From assembly GCA_045545435.1 (NCBI GenBank), contig JAZQAV010000055.1, positions 1 to 6,953 on the forward strand: a stretch of 6,953 nucleotides of DNA, read 5' to 3'. Shown in pieces: positions 6,259-6,953 of this stretch (position 1 is its first letter; each line of letters begins with the position of its first letter). Under the pieces are notes generated by a model that did not search any database, was not told the DNA's origin, and was given only the letters and a program-made list of their open reading frames with translations. Origin of the DNA: UMGS1502 sp045545435 (lineage in GTDB: Bacteria; Actinomycetota; Coriobacteriia; Coriobacteriales; Eggerthellaceae). The position numbers and the translations under genes are program-made.

Positions 6259-6845
6259 GTGACCTCGATCTAACCGACGCAACGCTTCCCGAAAAACCTG
6301 AAGCAACCAGCTTTGCAGGAGATGTGCGCAAGCAAATCGAAGGTGCGGTCACCTGCGATTTCTCGCGTCTGCGCATTGGCCAGGGCATGGACGTGCATGC
6401 GTTGGTGGAAGGCAGGAAGCTTATCATCGGCGGCGTGGAAATACCTCACGACCGCGGATTGTTGGGTCACTCCGATGCCGATGTGTTGGCCCATGCCGTA
6501 AGCGATGCGCTATTGGGTGCCATACGCGGTGGAGACATTGGCAAACTGTTTCCCGATACCGATCCTGCCTACAAAGGCGCGAATTCCCTGGTGCTCCTAT
6601 CGCATGTTGCTGCTGTGGTGCGCGAAGCTGGGTATGAAATCTTAGACGTCGATTCGGTGATAGTGGCGCAAGCGCCCAAGATGAGCCCGCATCGCGACAA
6701 GATGCGCGAAAACTTGGCACGGGCGATGTCTATTCCCGTGGAAAACGTAGGCGTGAAAGCCACCACAACCGAGCACCTTGGTTTTGAAGGGCGCGAAGAG
6801 GGCATATCTGCCACGGCTGTTTGCTTGCTGTGCAGGGTTGGTTAA
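6255..6845 (+). CDS. ispF: 2-C-methyl-D-erythritol 2,4-cyclodiphosphate synthase with N-terminal extension
   Basis: IspF cyclises CDP-ME 2-phosphate to MEcPP with release of CMP, the fifth MEP-pathway step, as a homotrimer with an active site at each subunit interface. The core starts at about residue 40 with RIGQGMDVHAL. Metal ligands D46, H48 and H80 are all present; H72-S73 in LLGHSDADV, FPDTDP (99–104), AQAPKM (138–143) and KATTTEHLGFEGREEG (168–183) complete the signature, so the enzyme should be active. The usual family length is about 157 residues; this one is 196 because of a 39-residue acidic/polar leader. The ATG overlaps the ispD stop as ATGA, with AAGGA at 6241–6245 nine bases upstream. 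A GTG at 6324 would shorten the leader, but its nearest AGGAG is only two bases away, so 6255 is preferred. IspE, the enzyme between IspD and IspF in the pathway, is not in the window. Confidence 0.96.
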   Translation: MSDLDLTDATLPEKPEATSFAGDVRKQIEGAVTCDFSRLRIGQGMDVHALVEGRKLIIGGVEIPHDRGLLGHSDADVLAHAVSDALLGAIRGGDIGKLFPDTDPAYKGANSLVLLSHVAAVVREAGYEILDVDSVIVAQAPKMSPHRDKMRENLARAMSIPVENVGVKATTTEHLGFEGREEGISATAVCLLCRVG

Positions 6846-6869
6846 CAAGGCCGAGATTGCCTGGCTCTG

Positions 6870-6878
6870 TGATAAAAT
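6870..6878 (+). promoter_or_regulatory. Possible extended -10 promoter downstream of ispF
   Basis: TGATAAAAT reads as TG-n-TAAAAT, a good extended -10, but no -35 is found at normal spacing. A transcript from it would start near 6885 and run out of the window. It could serve the next gene to the right. Between 6846 and 6953 I see no gene: an ATG at 6915 is open to the edge, but it lacks a ribosome binding site and any recognisable protein sequence. Confidence 0.35.
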
Positions 6879-6953
6879 TTCGAACCCGAACGAAGCTTAA
6901 AAACACTTGTGCACATGGTGCAATCCAACTGCGTGCGCAAGGGTGATACCCAA

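Noticed and set aside
6878..6890. Minus-strand GGGTTCGAA resembling a tRNA T-arm
   Set aside because: The flanking bases do not form a 5-bp T stem, and no acceptor stem, anticodon arm or matching 5' end can be drawn.
6936..6953. AAGGGTGATACC near the right edge, resembling the T-box core AGGGTGGNACCGCG
   Set aside because: The TGG that pairs with the tRNA acceptor end is changed to TGA, the CGCG part is missing, and there is no room between the possible promoter and this point for a Stem I with specifier loop.

Overview
The window is ordinary bacterial chromosome, moderately GC-rich by eye, with all supported genes on the + strand. I see no mobile element, CRISPR array, rRNA or tRNA. From left to right it holds: (1) the 3' part of a long gene encoding a GH13 alpha-amylase/neopullulanase-type domain fused to a GH77 4-alpha-glucanotransferase (MalQ-like); (2) a 250-base regulatory gap with an unusual three-copy inverted-repeat cluster and a CIRCE (HrcA) operator lying across a sigma-70-type promoter; (3) a complete clpC AAA+ unfoldase gene closed by a strong intrinsic terminator; (4) a complete ispD-ispF pair of the MEP isoprenoid pathway with a 4-base ATGA overlap; (5) about 108 bases after ispF with a possible extended -10 but no supportable gene.

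Organism: the ClpC has two ClpN repeats, a UVR-type middle region and an LGF ClpP-docking tripeptide. It is HrcA/CIRCE-controlled and stands near ispD-ispF, as in Gram-positive lineages. The base composition and the use of the MEP pathway fit an actinobacterium. A gut or oral Coriobacteriia-type organism is my best guess, but this is inference from style and not a database match, and a Firmicute relative cannot be excluded.

How the parts work: there appear to be three transcription units. The amylase/glucanotransferase fusion would process malto-oligosaccharides, glycogen or branched dextrins in one polypeptide, with hydrolysis or debranching in the N-half and glucan-chain transfer in the C-half. 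clpC is a heat-shock gene whose promoter hexamers are embedded in the HrcA operator, so HrcA binding should directly exclude RNA polymerase; its hexamer feeds substrates to ClpP. The perfect 13-bp hairpin and U-tract after clpC separate it from ispDF. IspD and IspF catalyse steps 3 and 5 of the MEP pathway and are translationally coupled.

Nothing here looks like a wholly new system. The points most worth a second look are the two-enzyme fusion and its compact GH77 half, the CIRCE-only control of clpC, the mutually exclusive hairpins upstream of it, and the unusual polar N-terminal extensions on both IspD (about 58 residues) and IspF (about 39 residues).
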